Origin: Irpex lacteus
Lineage: Eukaryota; Basidiomycota; Agaricomycetes; Polyporales; Irpicaceae
DNA length: 64,000 bases
Reading direction: 5' to 3'
Assembly: GCA_001986395.2 (NCBI GenBank)
Contig: MQVO02000002.1
Span: 2,604,001 to 2,668,000, forward strand
Shown: positions 48,834-60,400 of the stretch, piece after piece
Numbering within the stretch: the stretch's first letter is position 1
Layout of the letters: each line of letters begins with the position of its first letter
Notes under the pieces: generated by a model
Database searches by the model: none
Seen by the model: the letters and a program-made list of their open reading frames with translations, nothing else
Told to the model about the DNA's origin: nothing
Position numbers and translations under genes: made by a program

Positions 48834-49299
48834 TTACACACCGTCATATTTATGTGTGCAGTAATTGATATGTTGGTGTCCAAGTCTGCGATGTTGATGT
48901 ATTTATAGGACCTAGTGCCAGGAGATGTAGGTTGTAGATTTATTCAAGGGCCGAATACTGGATTGGATTTGTACTTATGATATCTTCCAACGGGACGAGT
49001 CTAAAGCGAATACTCAGCAAAGTAGCTTCCTCACCAGTAACATCTCCCGTATATCAGTGTTATGGTGCAAGGCGGCTCGGGCACGATGGTACCCATAAGG
49101 GTCAACATTGGGCGTCTAATCACAAACTGAGGATGAACTGCGCCTGACGCGATACTGAAGCCGCCTTGCGACTAACGACAACAGTGATATTCTTCGTAAG
49201 CCATGTATCCAACATACATATACTATAGTGGCCATGGAGAGGCTTGCCACACTCATTCTCAACTACTCACCCGACGTGGAGGTCTAACACCGCCCAATT
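48834..49299. other. Intergenic region between the two MFS copies
   Basis: These 466 bases should contain the terminator of copy 1 and the promoter of copy 2. No ORF or RNA gene is supported. An AT-rich TATA-like run (CATATACTATAG) lies near 49,217-49,228. Confidence 0.4.
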
Positions 49300-51184
49300 A
49301 TGCCTGTGGACGAAGAACAAGTTAGGCTGCAGGTCGATATTGAACAGGATGAGCACACGCCTCTACTCTCGGGGGAGCCTCTGCCAGAGGTGCTCGAGAA
49401 GGAGAGCCCACTGCCCATTGCGCAGCTCATTACGGTCTACTTGATCAAGCTCACCGTTCCGGTGGTCTCCTTCCAAGTGCAGCCGTACATCAACAAGATG
49501 GTCTCCGAGATGGACCTTCCTGTTGGTCGTCCTGTAGGCTACTACACAGGACTCCTTGGGTTCGCACATGCCGCCGGTCTCATCCTTACCGTCTTCCCCT
49601 GGGGTCGACTGTCAGGTACGTCATTCCAACGTGGCCATACTGGTGTCCGCCAGAGTATGATGCTAAAGTTCAATGATAGACTTGTTCGGGAGGAAGAAGA
49701 TCATCGCATACGGAATATTCAGTCTTGCGGTAGTCACTATATTCTTCGGCTTGAGCAAGACGTTTCTACAAGCCGCCTTCATGCGCTTTCTCAGTACGTA
49801 GAACCCCATTCAAGTTAACGGTTTATCGTGCACAATGAAACTTAACATATCATAGATGGTGTGTTCAGCGGGTATATTGGTGCCATACATTCCGTAGTGG
49901 GAGAGCTTTCCAATGGCAGCAATCAATCAACAGCCTTCCCGCTGTACGACTCTATCTCCGCTTTAGGCTTCATTATAGGGTAAGTTGATTCTGTTCGCGC
50001 GACCACTCCCGCTGACCTTATTCCGGGATTCAAGACCCCTACTCGGAGGTGCCTTTGCTGATCCTGCGAAAGAGATACCCAGATGGTTCGACACTCCATT
50101 CTGGCGCAAATATCCGTATGCGCTGCCTGGCTTCGTCTCTGGACTTGTTGGTATCGGGTCGTTCTTGCTGACGGTATTCTACCTGAAAGAGGTAGGAGGT
50201 TCTTGCTCCTGATATCCAAGCAGTTCCCTCAATTGGAAGCTTTAGACACACCCAGGTCTTGCCAGAAAGAGACGATCGGCCTCACGAGCATCTTCACGGC
50301 ACAGGATCATCTCCCCTTCACCAGGGCCTTCAAGGGTAGCCGTCAAGGATGAACCACCTACCATTCGCACTTTGTTGTCGCTACCTGAAATACGTGCTAT
50401 CTGTGCGTCGCAGTGGGTCATTGGATTCTTGGCCGGTTCCTTCAACACAGTCTTCGTGCTCGTGGCGTACACTCCCATAGAGCAAGGTGGCCTAGGAATG
50501 GAAGTACGTGTAGTCCATTCTCCGATATTATTGAATGTAACTGATTCTACTCTCAGCCGCTACGCATTGCTTTTGCGCTTTCTATCATGGGATTCGTGTC
50601 TATCGGCCTGAAAGCTTCCCTGCCGATCTTCCTCAGGCGTTATGACACCCTGTCTGTCTATCGGTTCACAGTTGGCATGAACCCCGTTACCTTCGCGCTC
50701 ATACCTGTGCTTAATATCATTGCACGAGCTGCTGGACCCGATCGCAGTTTTGCGGCTGAGGTATTGCTCTGGATCGCGATCAGTGTTGTGCTCTTCATGT
50801 CACGCATTAATACGCTGGCCTTCGGGTATGTACTGTGTTTCTCTCTCGCGAGCGTGTCGACTGACGAGATATTCAGTATCATCATGATATTGACAAAGGA
50901 GCATACGCCAGCGCCGACTGCTTTAGGTACCACCAACAGTATCTCAGAACTTGCACAGATGATAGGCGGCTCAATCGGTACACCATTTGTCAGGTGCGCT
51001 TAACTGGCCCTTTGCATTCTGATCCCAGATTCTGATTATTCGTGTCCATCTCAGTGCACTCTTCTCATGGTCAACAACGACAGCTAGTTCTATCGCTGGC
51101 GGCCATTTGTGGATCATTATCTATGTTGTCATCTCTACGGCAGGCGAACTCGCTGCCAGAAGAATCGCCAAGTATCGGCGCTGA
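49300..51184 (+). CDS. DHA1-type MFS transporter, copy 2
   Basis: Tandem paralogue of the gene at 46,914. The N-tail MPVDEEQVRLQVDIE and dileucine-like TPLLSGEPLPE parallel copy 1. Motif A after splicing is WGRLSDLFGRKKII. The TM5 region is NGVFSGYIGAIHSVVGELS. GGAFADPAKEIPRWF and FWRKYPYALPGF follow. The central cytosolic loop differs from copy 1: it is basic and Ser-rich (ARKRRSASRASSRHR) when the acceptor CTTTAG near 50,242-50,247 is used, and the alternative acceptor gives an early stop. The C-half matches copy 1 closely (SIMGFVSIGLKASLPIFLRR) and ends RRIAKYRR at 51182-51184. All exons can be joined in frame, so the copy looks functional. The two genes probably export or import related compounds. 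Confidence 0.9.
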
Positions 51185-52062
51185 TCATTTCTTTTGTGTG
51201 TATATGTATGGGTCTGGATATTTATGTGTATGCTTCTCTCGTTTTTTATCTTAGGCCTCCCTGCACAATGGTGTTCTCTCCAAGGTCAAGACTCGTTACG
51301 CGCGATTATCAATGTGTTCCGGTTGAACGGGTATTTCCGAGCGCCTATGGTCACTTGGCTCGTAAGGTGGCTGATCTGTTTCTTGTACTTCACCTCAGCT
51401 GTACACCAATCGAGTGGGTATACGATCGACCGGGTGTCAGGTTCACGATGGTCTAGATCTTTACTTTACGCCCGTGCGCACTTCATATGTGGTACGTACC
51501 TCGAACACGATCATGATGTACCACTTCTCCACTGGTATCTGGCTAAGCTTGTTCTCTGACTTGCAGACAGCATCCTCAATATACCGTCCACGAACAGGAA
51601 CTGCGATTCCTGAAGTTGTTGTATCTTCCATTCTTCCGTTGGGAATGACCACGGGAGGGCTATATCACCGAGCAGAATATGGGTGCCTCGCTGTCATATC
51701 ATGACAGTCCTGGAGCACCGTGGACCCTCAGAGCACTGTAGCGGCCGTATCCACATTCTTGCGCTGCTGCTTTGCAAATTCTTCTGACCATATTGTATCT
51801 CGTGTTACTCGATGCTGACTAGCATGAGCTTGAACCCAAGGCACGCGACGATGTCGTGTCTTGAAACGGGTCTAGTGTAACCCCCAAGGCACAGGGCGTT
51901 TCGGGGACATGGGATAGCTGGGCGGCCAGATCTGAAAATCCGACCACTGCCAAACGTTGTGTTCAGCGTGGCCATATATAAACTGCAAGTGGTTCGTCTG
52001 CGTTCTCTTCATTCGCCTGCTCATTACCTCAAACACTACTTTCGAAGAATCTCACCACTGGC
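51185..52062. other. Intergenic region upstream of oxidase copy 1
   Basis: About 880 bases. Short plus-strand open stretches of 70-120 codons overlap in several frames near 51,040-51,700, with no family similarity and no splice logic. It contains the promoter of the oxidase with a TATA box near 51,975. Confidence 0.4.
51975..51982 (+). promoter_or_regulatory. TATA box of oxidase copy 1
   Basis: TATATAAA lies 80 bases before the ATG at 52063. A strong TATA box is less common in fungal housekeeping genes and fits a regulated gene. Confidence 0.6.
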
Positions 52063-54461
52063 ATGGCCTCCTTCCACGAAAGTTATTCGCTCTACATTCT
52101 CGAGAACTATCAGAAAGAACTCGAGGCAAAGTTTCCCCTACCTCTACCCCTTCCCCAGAGCGTAGATGTGTTCAGCTCTGCCAATGACTCGGATGGTGCA
52201 GTCCAGGCTGAACTGTTTGATGTCGAGCCAAAGAAGGCCTTCAAGGTCGGCATTATTGGTGCAGGCGTCGCCGGGCTGTACGCTGCTATGATCCTGCAGA
52301 GTTTCGGGATCGAGTACGAGATCCTGGAAGCGCAGCCAGACCACATCGGAGGGCGTTTGCTCACGCATCACTTTAGTGATGGTCCGAACGACTACTACGT
52401 GAGTTATTTCTCTTGTAGTTGAACGTCGTCCCTCCAATGAACATCATGTAGGATATCGGCGCGATGCGCTTTCCGAACATCCGGCCCATGTGGCGCACCT
52501 TCGACCTCTTCTATCGCCTGCGCTTCACAGGCAAGTATATTCACGAGAAGAGCAAGCTTGAGGAACTCGACCGTGATGTACAGGACAAGACGAAGAAGGA
52601 GACCAACAACGTGTACGATTCGCTTGTTACAGATGTGACATTCGATGAGCAGTCGTCTACCTGCACTCCAGACGTTATCGATTACCGTTTCAACACGCCT
52701 GAAGATATCCAAAACTTCAATGGTGTCAGTGTTCGCCGCAAGGATATCCGTCAGAAAGACGATCAGTTCCATGTTGGAGACACTATCCCCCAGTCGTACC
52801 TCATTCAAGGCGTCCAAGTCTGGCTGGATGCGAAGATCGGTTACTTCAAGGAGGCACTCAAGAAAGATTTCAAATCTGGGATGGAAGAGCTTAAGAAGTA
52901 TGACTACAACAGCACTAGACAATTTATGAGAAACTTGCACCCCGAGTTGACCGACAAGTTTGCCGAGTATATGAAGATCCACCACCCTGATACTCCTTAT
53001 TCGGGAGAACTGGATTATCCAGACGAGGTTCGTTTGATGGTTATTCGTCTCTCCCGATTACCTTCATAATAGGTATATCATAGGTGATAAACTGGATCGA
53101 GACTTTCTCCTCTGGCACGTCCATGTACGACAGCGCGCTTACGGAGACAGTCATGGAGGAACTTGACTTCAACTACGCTCCCAAGGTTTCATGGAAGGCC
53201 ATTCAGTGAGCTCCATTTTTATATGCTTTCTATATAATTTAACTGGAATTACCAGGGGCGGAGCCAACCGTATCGCGCAAGCGATGGCAAAGCAGCTTCG
53301 CGAGGCCGAACAGCCTAAAGGCCAGATTGTACAGAGCAAGCGTGTACTCAAGATTTCACCCGATACTCGCCCCGGAAATCAGCTGAGTCAACAAATGCTC
53401 GTGTATGTCGAAGGCGAGGCAACGCCACGCGTATACGACCACGTCCTGTCGACGGTCGCTCTTAGTGCGCTTCGCATGATTGACCTCGATGAATGCAAGT
53501 TGTCGTGGCAACTTCGGGAATCGCTGCGCTCTTTGCAGTACGGTGCTAGCGTAAAGATTGGGATCCGCTTTACCCACAGGTGGTGGGAAACGAAAGGTCA
53601 AGACCACCTGGGTGGAGTGTCTACGACAGATAGGTACGCACAATGCACTTGATACAGACGACAGCTGGATTGAACCTGACGTCTGCCATTTTCTTAAGAC
53701 TCTCGCGTATGATTGTATATCCATCGTACGGCATTGGTACAAAGGACGCGACAATGCTAGTGAGCTACTCCTGGTCCCAGGATGCTCTCCGTCTCGGTAC
53801 ATTCGTCAAGGGCAAAGGCTCGCTCGCTGAGCAGCGTCTTGTCGACCTTATCCTACGCGACTTATCAAAGGTTCATGACATCGCCTACGAAGATCTCAAG
53901 AGCTGGCAGGTGGACCATCACGCTTATAACTGGTATGACAACGAGTTCACCGTCGGCAAGTCATTTTCTACCGCCTTACCATATGAGCGCATTGCTGAAA
54001 CATTTGCACAGGGGCTTTCGCATTCTTCGGACCTGCTCAGTTCCGTAAAATGTACCAAGAAGTCACTCAGCCAGCTGGTATGATGCATTTGCACTTTGCA
54101 GGCGAAGCCACCAGTACCAATCACGCGTGAGTGACATCGCGTTTAAGTTCGTTGCAGACTTACGAGAGGCTTACCGTCACGGTCTTAGATGGGTGGTAGG
54201 CGCGCTTGACAGTTCCGTCCGCGCTTTGACACAGATTGTAAGTCCGTTCTCTCCGTGCGTTGCATATGACCTAGGAGCGACCTGACCTATTTCCGCGGCA
54301 CTCGGATTCAGTTCTATCAAGAGGGCCGTGAAGATCTCGTGGAAAGACTTAAGAACGAATGGGATCTTGTCACCGAAATGTCCCTCGACATGGCCAAGTT
54401 GCAGCTTGCGCTAAATCAGGATGCTGGGAAGACGTATGGTCGTGTCTCAGGGAATAACTGA
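52063..54461 (+). CDS. Flavin amine oxidase, L-amino-acid oxidase-like, copy 1
   Basis: An FAD-dependent oxidase of about 680 residues. Family reaction: oxidative deamination of L-amino acids to keto acids, ammonia and H2O2. The Rossmann motif VGIIGAGVAGLYAAMILQ is near residue 65, followed by YEILEAQPDHIGGRL and the GAMRFPNIRPMWRTFDLF motif. The substrate domain follows (DVIDYRFNTPEDIQNFNG), then KLSWQLRESL, IRFTHRWWE, VYPSYGIG, SYSWSQDALRL and the C-terminal FAD motif HLHFAGEATSTNHAWVVGAL. It ends GKTYGRVSGNN at the stop 54459-54461. There is no signal peptide (MASFHESYSLYILENYQKE). One intron (53956-54011) has a GC donor (GCAAGT). It follows the two MFS genes and precedes a paralogue in the same direction. 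Confidence 0.9.
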
Positions 54462-55663
54462 GGGCTGAGGGACAGTGAGTAGAGATGATTCGCTATGGCT
54501 CAGATAATTGTAACTTGAACGTCTTGTATGCTTCGTCGGTACACTGACCTACGATTTAAGTTTGACTAGAATCTGGTGTAATCTGTGGACGTACATATAA
54601 GAAGTCTTCGCCTTATCGCTCTGGTCGTCTGATACGGCTGGGCTCGCACAGGGGCTAGCGAGAAGTGCATCGGAAGGGTTCTTACGCATGGTGGTGTGAA
54701 TTCACACTGGCAGATATTGTGAGACAAGGAAGTACTTCCGGTGCGTGAGAGGACCAAATGTGTAGAGACAGCGACTGCGGTGTCACCTTTCGATCATGCA
54801 TTCCCGGAATTTTCGGGTTGATGTGGTTACAAGCATCCTTCGGCGGCTGAATCAAAACTGAACTTATACAACTTCTACTTTAGGCTTGGCGTGCCACCTG
54901 TTGCCCTTTCTGATTGGTCCGCGACTTTCCGTGTTGTGCGCGTCTGTCTCGGAATCATCGCTTATTCACGCTTCACGGCGATCTTCAAGCTCGAGATGTG
55001 TGTTGCACCTCCTCCCGCTCACCGCGGCGGGTCCTGATCACAGCCATCTGTGGTCTGTATCCGACGTTCCCCGCCGTTTGTGCAAGATCGGCGAATAGAG
55101 CTCCTCCGGTCGGGGAGGAAGCATGAAGTCGAGTCTCGATAGTCTCGATAGTTGTCAGAGCGCATAATTTTTGCTCTGATGCAGATATACTTACGACTAT
55201 GCTGTCTGTGCCATGATTGACGTTTAGACACCAGTAATTCTACTGCCTCTGACGCGATTTCAGTCGGTAGTGGGATAATCTGCACAACAGTTCCATTTTA
55301 TGTCCGCAGGAACTTGGAAGGATATCTGCAAAAGCAACATGTGTTGTACGGATGCTTCTTGCTTAGAAACGCTTCTAGGAGAAGCACGTCCAAAGCCAGT
55401 TCCTGAATCAATTGCCCGATAACTTGCTATTCATCACGGGTGCGTCCCACTGCCTTTCTTTGTTTTATTACTCTCAGGGCCTTATCCAACCTATAGGCGA
55501 CTGCTACAATGTGGTAGCAGGGTACATACCCCTGATGCTCACGATGAAGCGGTGCTGCTGGAATGAAACTTCCGCACTATCCGATGCCTCCTCGCATATT
55601 TAAGCAGGCCAGCCTGGGCTTGCCCACACTCGCTATCATCTGTTGCTCCGTGCTTCACCTCCC
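54462..55663. other. Intergenic region between the two oxidase copies
   Basis: About 1.2 kb. No supported gene; short open stretches on both strands are inconsistent. It holds the terminator of copy 1 and the promoter of copy 2 with a TATA-like box near 55,597. Confidence 0.4.
55597..55604 (+). promoter_or_regulatory. TATA-like element of oxidase copy 2
   Basis: TATTTAAG lies 60 bases before the ATG at 55664, a position like the TATA box of copy 1 (80 bases before its ATG). Confidence 0.45.
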
Positions 55664-58013
55664 ATGTCGGCAAGCCTTCACCACCCGCACACATACACTT
55701 TCCGTGAGCAGTACTCGCGTAGTATCCTCGATCAGTACTATGGAGGGATTATCCCTGGTCTGTCCTTGGATACGTTTACGCCTTACGATATCGCCCACTC
55801 CAGTGTGACCCGCCGCAATGCCTCCACCGTCTCTACGTCCAGAGTCGGCATCATCGGCGCCGGTGTCGCAGGTCTCTACGCCGCTATGGTGCTGCAGAAC
55901 CTAGGAGTGGAGTACGAGATTTTGGAGGCGCAGCCGAGCCATATCGGTGGACGATTGTACACGCATCATTTCAGTGATGGTCCTAACGACTACTATGTGA
56001 GTGTATTTGGTTTGTAAAGCGACCCACGATTGACGAGCCACCGCCGCAGGACGTTGGCGCAATGCGCTTCCCTAACATCTCTCCCATGTGGCGCACATTT
56101 GACCTCTTCCATCGCCTTAATTTCAATGGCAAATATGTCTATGACAAGAACAAGCTGCAACAACTGAGCAACAGCACGAGTTCTCGCGACGCCGGGCAAG
56201 CTCTGGCCACATACGAAGCACTTATTGCCAACGTAACATTTACCAACTCATCAATCCCCGCCGGTACGGACGTCATTGACTACATTCTGAGCACGCCGGA
56301 AGACATTCAGAATTTTAACGGGGTCAGCATTCGCCGAAAGGATAGCCAGGCTGCAGGGGTCAATAGTTTCAATACAGGAGGTGTCATTCCCGAGTCATAC
56401 CTATCGAAGGGTGTGCAGTACTGGCTTGATGCGAAGGTTGGTTACTTCAGGGACCAGCTGAGGCGGAACTTCACCTCAGGGCTAGACGAACTACGTCAGT
56501 ACGACGCTTATAGTACGCGTCAACTCATGCGGACAAAGCTTCCGGAGTTAGAGGGAAAGTTCACGGAGTTCATGAAAGAAATGTATCCTGGACAAAACTA
56601 CACCGGTGACGTCGGTTATCCAGAAGAGGTGAGTCAGCTGTCATTGCGATTGCTTTAGCTACTGATACACCGCCCAGGTCATCAATTGGATTGAGACATT
56701 CTCCTCTGGTACTTCAATGTATGATGACGCACTATCCGAGACCGTCTTCGACGAGCTCGATTTCAACTACGCCCCTAATGTTACCTGGAAAGCCATCCAG
56801 TACGTGCATTTTTGTACGTTTCAAATATTGAACTTTCTCACCGACGACATCTCAGGGGCGGATCTCATCGCATCGCACTTGCAATGGTACAGCAACTCCG
56901 AGATGCTGAGAATCCTCGAGGTCAAATTCTGCAAAACAAGCGCGTCACCAAGATCTCACCGGCCACGAGTAACGGAAATCAGTCTTCAGGCCCGATCTCT
57001 GTATATGTCGAAGGCGAAGCAGCACCGCGCCAGTATGATCATGTCATATCGACAGTTGCCCTCAGCGCGCTTCGTATGATTGATCTCGACGACTGCAAAT
57101 TGTCGTGGCAACTTCGTGAGTCTCTCCGAGAACTCGAGTACGGCGCTAGCGTCAAAGTAGGGATCCGATTCACGCATCGCTGGTGGGAGCAGCAGGGTCA
57201 AGATCATCGTGGTGGCATATCCTCCACAGATAGGTACGTCCGCGGTTTATTTCACTGTCATTACATCGGCTGAAATTCCTTGCGTCAGGCTTTCACGACA
57301 GATCGTGTATCCATCTTACGGAATTGGCTCCAGCGATGCAACGATGCTTGCCAGCTACTCGTGGTCTCAGGATGCGTTACGTCTGGGCGCACTTGTAAAG
57401 GGCAAAGGATCGCTCACTGAGCAACGTTTGGTCGATCAACTCTTGCAAGACCTTTCCAAGGTACATAACATCACATACGAGGACCTCAAAAGCTGGATGG
57501 TGGACTACCATGCGTACAGCTGGTACCACAACGAATACACTATCGGTGAGTTACTTCCATTCGCGCTCCGAGCGCAACTGAGTACCTGTCACGTAGGCGC
57601 GTTTGCATTGTTTGGTCCCGCCCAGTTCGGGCGCATGTATCAAGCGATCACTCAACCAGCAGGCAACATGCATCTCCATTTTGCCGGCGAGGCTGCTAGC
57701 ACCAATCATGGGTACGATAAATCCAAGGCCACTTCCCGCGGTGACACTGACGCAATTCTATACTTAGATGGGTTGCTGGTGCCCTTGACAGCGCCATCCG
57801 ATCTATCACCCAAGTCGTACGTCACTTCTCTCAGACGGTCATGCTTTTCCTGACGCGCATGTTATGCAGTTCTACCAGGATGGACGCTATGACTTGGTTG
57901 ACAAATTACAGGCAGAATGGAGCCTTGTCGATGAGATGAGCCCGGAGCATGCGATGAAACAAGTCGCGCTCAGTCAGAATACGGGACTGACGGCAAGCAG
58001 CACACGTCGTTGA
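55664..58013 (+). CDS. Flavin amine oxidase, L-amino-acid oxidase-like, copy 2
   Basis: Paralogue of the gene at 52,063, about 690 residues. The ATG at 55664 (MSASLHHPHTYTFREQYSR) is the first in the frame leading to VGIIGAGVAGLYAAMVLQ. YEILEAQPSHIGGRL, GAMRFPNISPMWRTFDLF, the long substrate domain (TDVIDYILSTPEDIQNFNG), QGGSHRIALAMVQQLRD after an intron, IRFTHRWWEQQ, HLHFAGEAASTNHGWVAGAL and a C-terminal helix (FYQDGRYDLVDKLQAEW) follow, to the stop 58011-58013. Intron positions equal those of copy 1, but the site with a GC donor there is a normal GTGAGT here. The first 60 residues differ most between the copies. Asn-x-Ser/Thr sites (NSTS, NFTS, NYTG) are more frequent than in copy 1, yet no signal peptide is evident. 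Confidence 0.9.
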
Positions 58014-59492
58014 AGTTGTGACATCGCTTTCCTCCCAATGCCGAAGCGGTTTTTGTCATTTCTTGCTAGACTCGCCAGCCAGTCCGGTCACAAGCTGATG
58101 CGCGCCAACCGAGACAAGCAAAGGAGGCGCGAGCTTGCCTGAAGAGCGCAGCGTCAGACCGGCTGGTTACGAGCCTAATTTCTTGCGCTGTCTACCGCTT
58201 GGATGTCAGTTGGTGTCGAAAGTAAATGTTTCTTCGTATCCGAAAATCGAGTTACATGAGACCCGGAATATATTTTATCGCCGTCAAATCGTCAGTTGCG
58301 TCGTCCGACCGGTACGAGTCACAACACTCAGAAGGTACATTCACGACGACGAGGTAAGAGTTCAGACATTCTAGGTAATTATACATGACTATACTATGAA
58401 GCTTATCCAGTGGCAACATGACGCTATATTATGTAGGGAGGTTAGCGTCCGCGACTCTCAAGTCGTTACAACAAACTCACCGGGGCCGAGTGGTAACGCC
58501 CCTTCGAAGTCAGCGTAGGTAGAAACGTAGAGGATAGAGAACTCAGCGTATGAGCGATGTGACCAGATATGCAGCGTGTCGAATGGTCCGATGGACACCG
58601 CGAGAATGTCTGTATTAAACCACATAAGACTCCAATAGACACTCGAGTGATACTACAAGAAAGATGCTCACCTTGAAAGGATCACAAGGCAACTACGGCG
58701 GAGTGAACAATCTGGATCACACGAGACTGCACTCTGATTACAGACCAACTCGTCCGCCATGGGGGTAGCCTCACACACAGATAGGGGAGAACTCAGCGAC
58801 ATAGGCCGAGGAATACGCAGACCCTCAATGCGGGCTCGTCTCATGATACGACCATGTGACCACGCTGACTATGCTTATGCTTGTGCTCGATGTGCCGCAG
58901 TCGATCGCACGGTGTCGTATAGCAGTTTGTCTCACAATGGTGACACCGACTGTGCGTCATGCTATGACACACCAGCTACTCTGTGAAATAGTACAGTATC
59001 AGCGTCGAATGACGAGACACAGTATATGCACATACCAGATTGAACAATTCACTCCAAATGATGGGCTGAGTTCACTATTGCGAGCGGGAGCGACGCCGAG
59101 GTGCAAGTCAAAAGACGACACACCTCGCCCACCAGCCCACCCGCCACCCCCGCTCGCAGACTTGCTCGCGCATCTTGCTCATATGAGATCACGCATCGCG
59201 ACACTCTATTATGATGTGAGCTACGATAATTGCATAGGAGATGAGCGAGATACGCACCATGAAGATCCCGATGACGAGCGGAGGTCTCTCCGCCGTCGCG
59301 CAATGGAAGAGGGGCATCTTGAGGCCAGTCCCTGTTGAGGGCGATGGCGCACCATCTCGACCAACCGCCTACCCTAGAAATGAAGCATCTATGATGTTTC
59401 CATCATCGGCATATAGGCCATGTTGATATTCCCTGGACGGTTCGAGAGGGCGTCAGCTTACTAGTGTCGAAGCGGAGACGACTGTCACGTAC
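58014..59492. other. Gene-poor region downstream of oxidase copy 2
   Basis: About 1.5 kb with exon-like fragments on the minus strand only (one listed separately at 58,481-58,609). I could not assemble a gene. The plus-strand open stretches at 58,759-59,338 show no recognisable similarity. Confidence 0.3.
58481..58609 (-). other. Exon-like fragment of an unrecognised minus-strand gene
   Basis: On the minus strand an acceptor (TTAATACAG) and donor (GTGAGT) bound 129 bases. One frame reads ILAVSIGPFDTLHIWSHRSY followed by AEFSILYVSTYADFEGALPL, whose composition looks like real protein. Neighbouring exon candidates (for example a piece beginning MRRARIEGLRIPRPMSLSS near 58,830) do not join in phase. 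It may be part of a longer gene with unrecognised exons, or a decayed one. Confidence 0.25.
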
Positions 59493-59688
59493 CTTGGCTG
59501 TTACTCTGTTCGGAGTCGCATTTGTGCCCGTAGGCAATCTCAGACGACGATTAACTTTCAATTTGGGCTTTGGCCTGTCGAAGAAAAGATCAGCGATGAT
59601 AACTTAGACCAAAGAAACACGCGGGAATGGCGACTTACCCATAGAGTTTGGGGCGGGAGTAGGTGAGGCTGTTGAAGTCGAAGGCCAT
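59493..59688 (-). CDS. 5' exons of a small or incomplete hypothetical gene
   Basis: ATG at 59686-59688 begins MAFDFNSLTYSRPKLYG (exon 59639-59688). A 64-nt intron (GTAAGT..GACAG) leads in phase to PKPKLKVNRRLRLPTGTN and ATPNRVTAK (exon 59493-59574), which ends at a GTACGT donor. The continuation is uncertain: the nearest acceptor (near 59,434) gives a short end and a stop, so the product could be only about 50 residues. The basic, compact N-terminus and clean splice sites suggest a real gene. I do not recognise the family. Confidence 0.35.
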
Positions 59689-59997
59689 GATTTAATGGAC
59701 CTCCTCACCTACCCACGCCTGAGCTATGATGCTCGCCATTTGTGGCACTGTTTGTTGCTCATGCTCAAAGTGCGGAGCATCTATCACTCGATGGCACCAC
59801 CCGCCGCACCGTAGCTCAGATCTCAGACTCGAGCACTCAAGGTCGCGAGCAAGACACATAGGAAACTCGAAACCAAAGAAACTCAGCCAGCAAGAACCGA
59901 GGGGGATCACGCAAACAAGACCGGCCACAGAGGAGAAAACTTGAGGATGACACGGGGAATACTAGAGCAGAATTCTCGTCATTAAGTCGTTCGGGGG

Positions 59998-60200
59998 ATC
60001 GTTATGTGAGGGTTGCGTACCTGATAAAAAGTTTCCTGACGCGATCGTCTTGAATCCGCTTGACGCCACACTGCCCAGCGCTGAGCGCGTTAGCTGGTGG
60101 GCCAATATAGTGGGTAGTATCCGGCGACAAAACAGAAGAGAGGTAAGCAGAGTCACAGATGGGGGAGAGCGCACCAAGGAAGGCCAGAACCGCTGGTAGC
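59998..60200 (+). repeat. Diverged tandem repeat, unit 1
   Basis: Unit of 203 bases starting ATCGTTATGTGAG. Its core TGACGCCACACTGCCCAGCG (60061-60080) continues CTGAGCGCGTTAGC. Unit 2 repeats it at an exact offset of 203. Confidence 0.8.
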
Positions 60201-60400
60201 ATCGTTATATGAGCGCCAAGTACTTGATAGAGAACCTCCTAAGGCCATCGTCTTGTAATCCCTTGACGCCACACCGCCCAGCGCTGAGCGCGTTAGCAGG
60301 TGGGTCAACACGAGTAGGCAGCAACCAGCAATAAAACAAAGCACGTGTAAGCGGAGAGACACATAACAGAGAGCGTACCAAGCCAAAGGCAGAGGAGCAC
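60201..60400 (+). repeat. Diverged tandem repeat, unit 2
   Basis: Second copy, starting ATCGTTATATGAG, with the core TGACGCCACACCGCCCAGCG at 60264 and the same downstream order (GGTGGG, CAACCAGC..AAAACA, AGAG..GCGTACCAAG). Substitutions and small indels show that the duplication is not recent. Confidence 0.75.

Noticed and set aside
51040..51704. Overlapping short plus-strand frames downstream of MFS copy 2
   Set aside because: They lie in the 3' flank, overlap each other in different frames and have no family similarity or splice logic.
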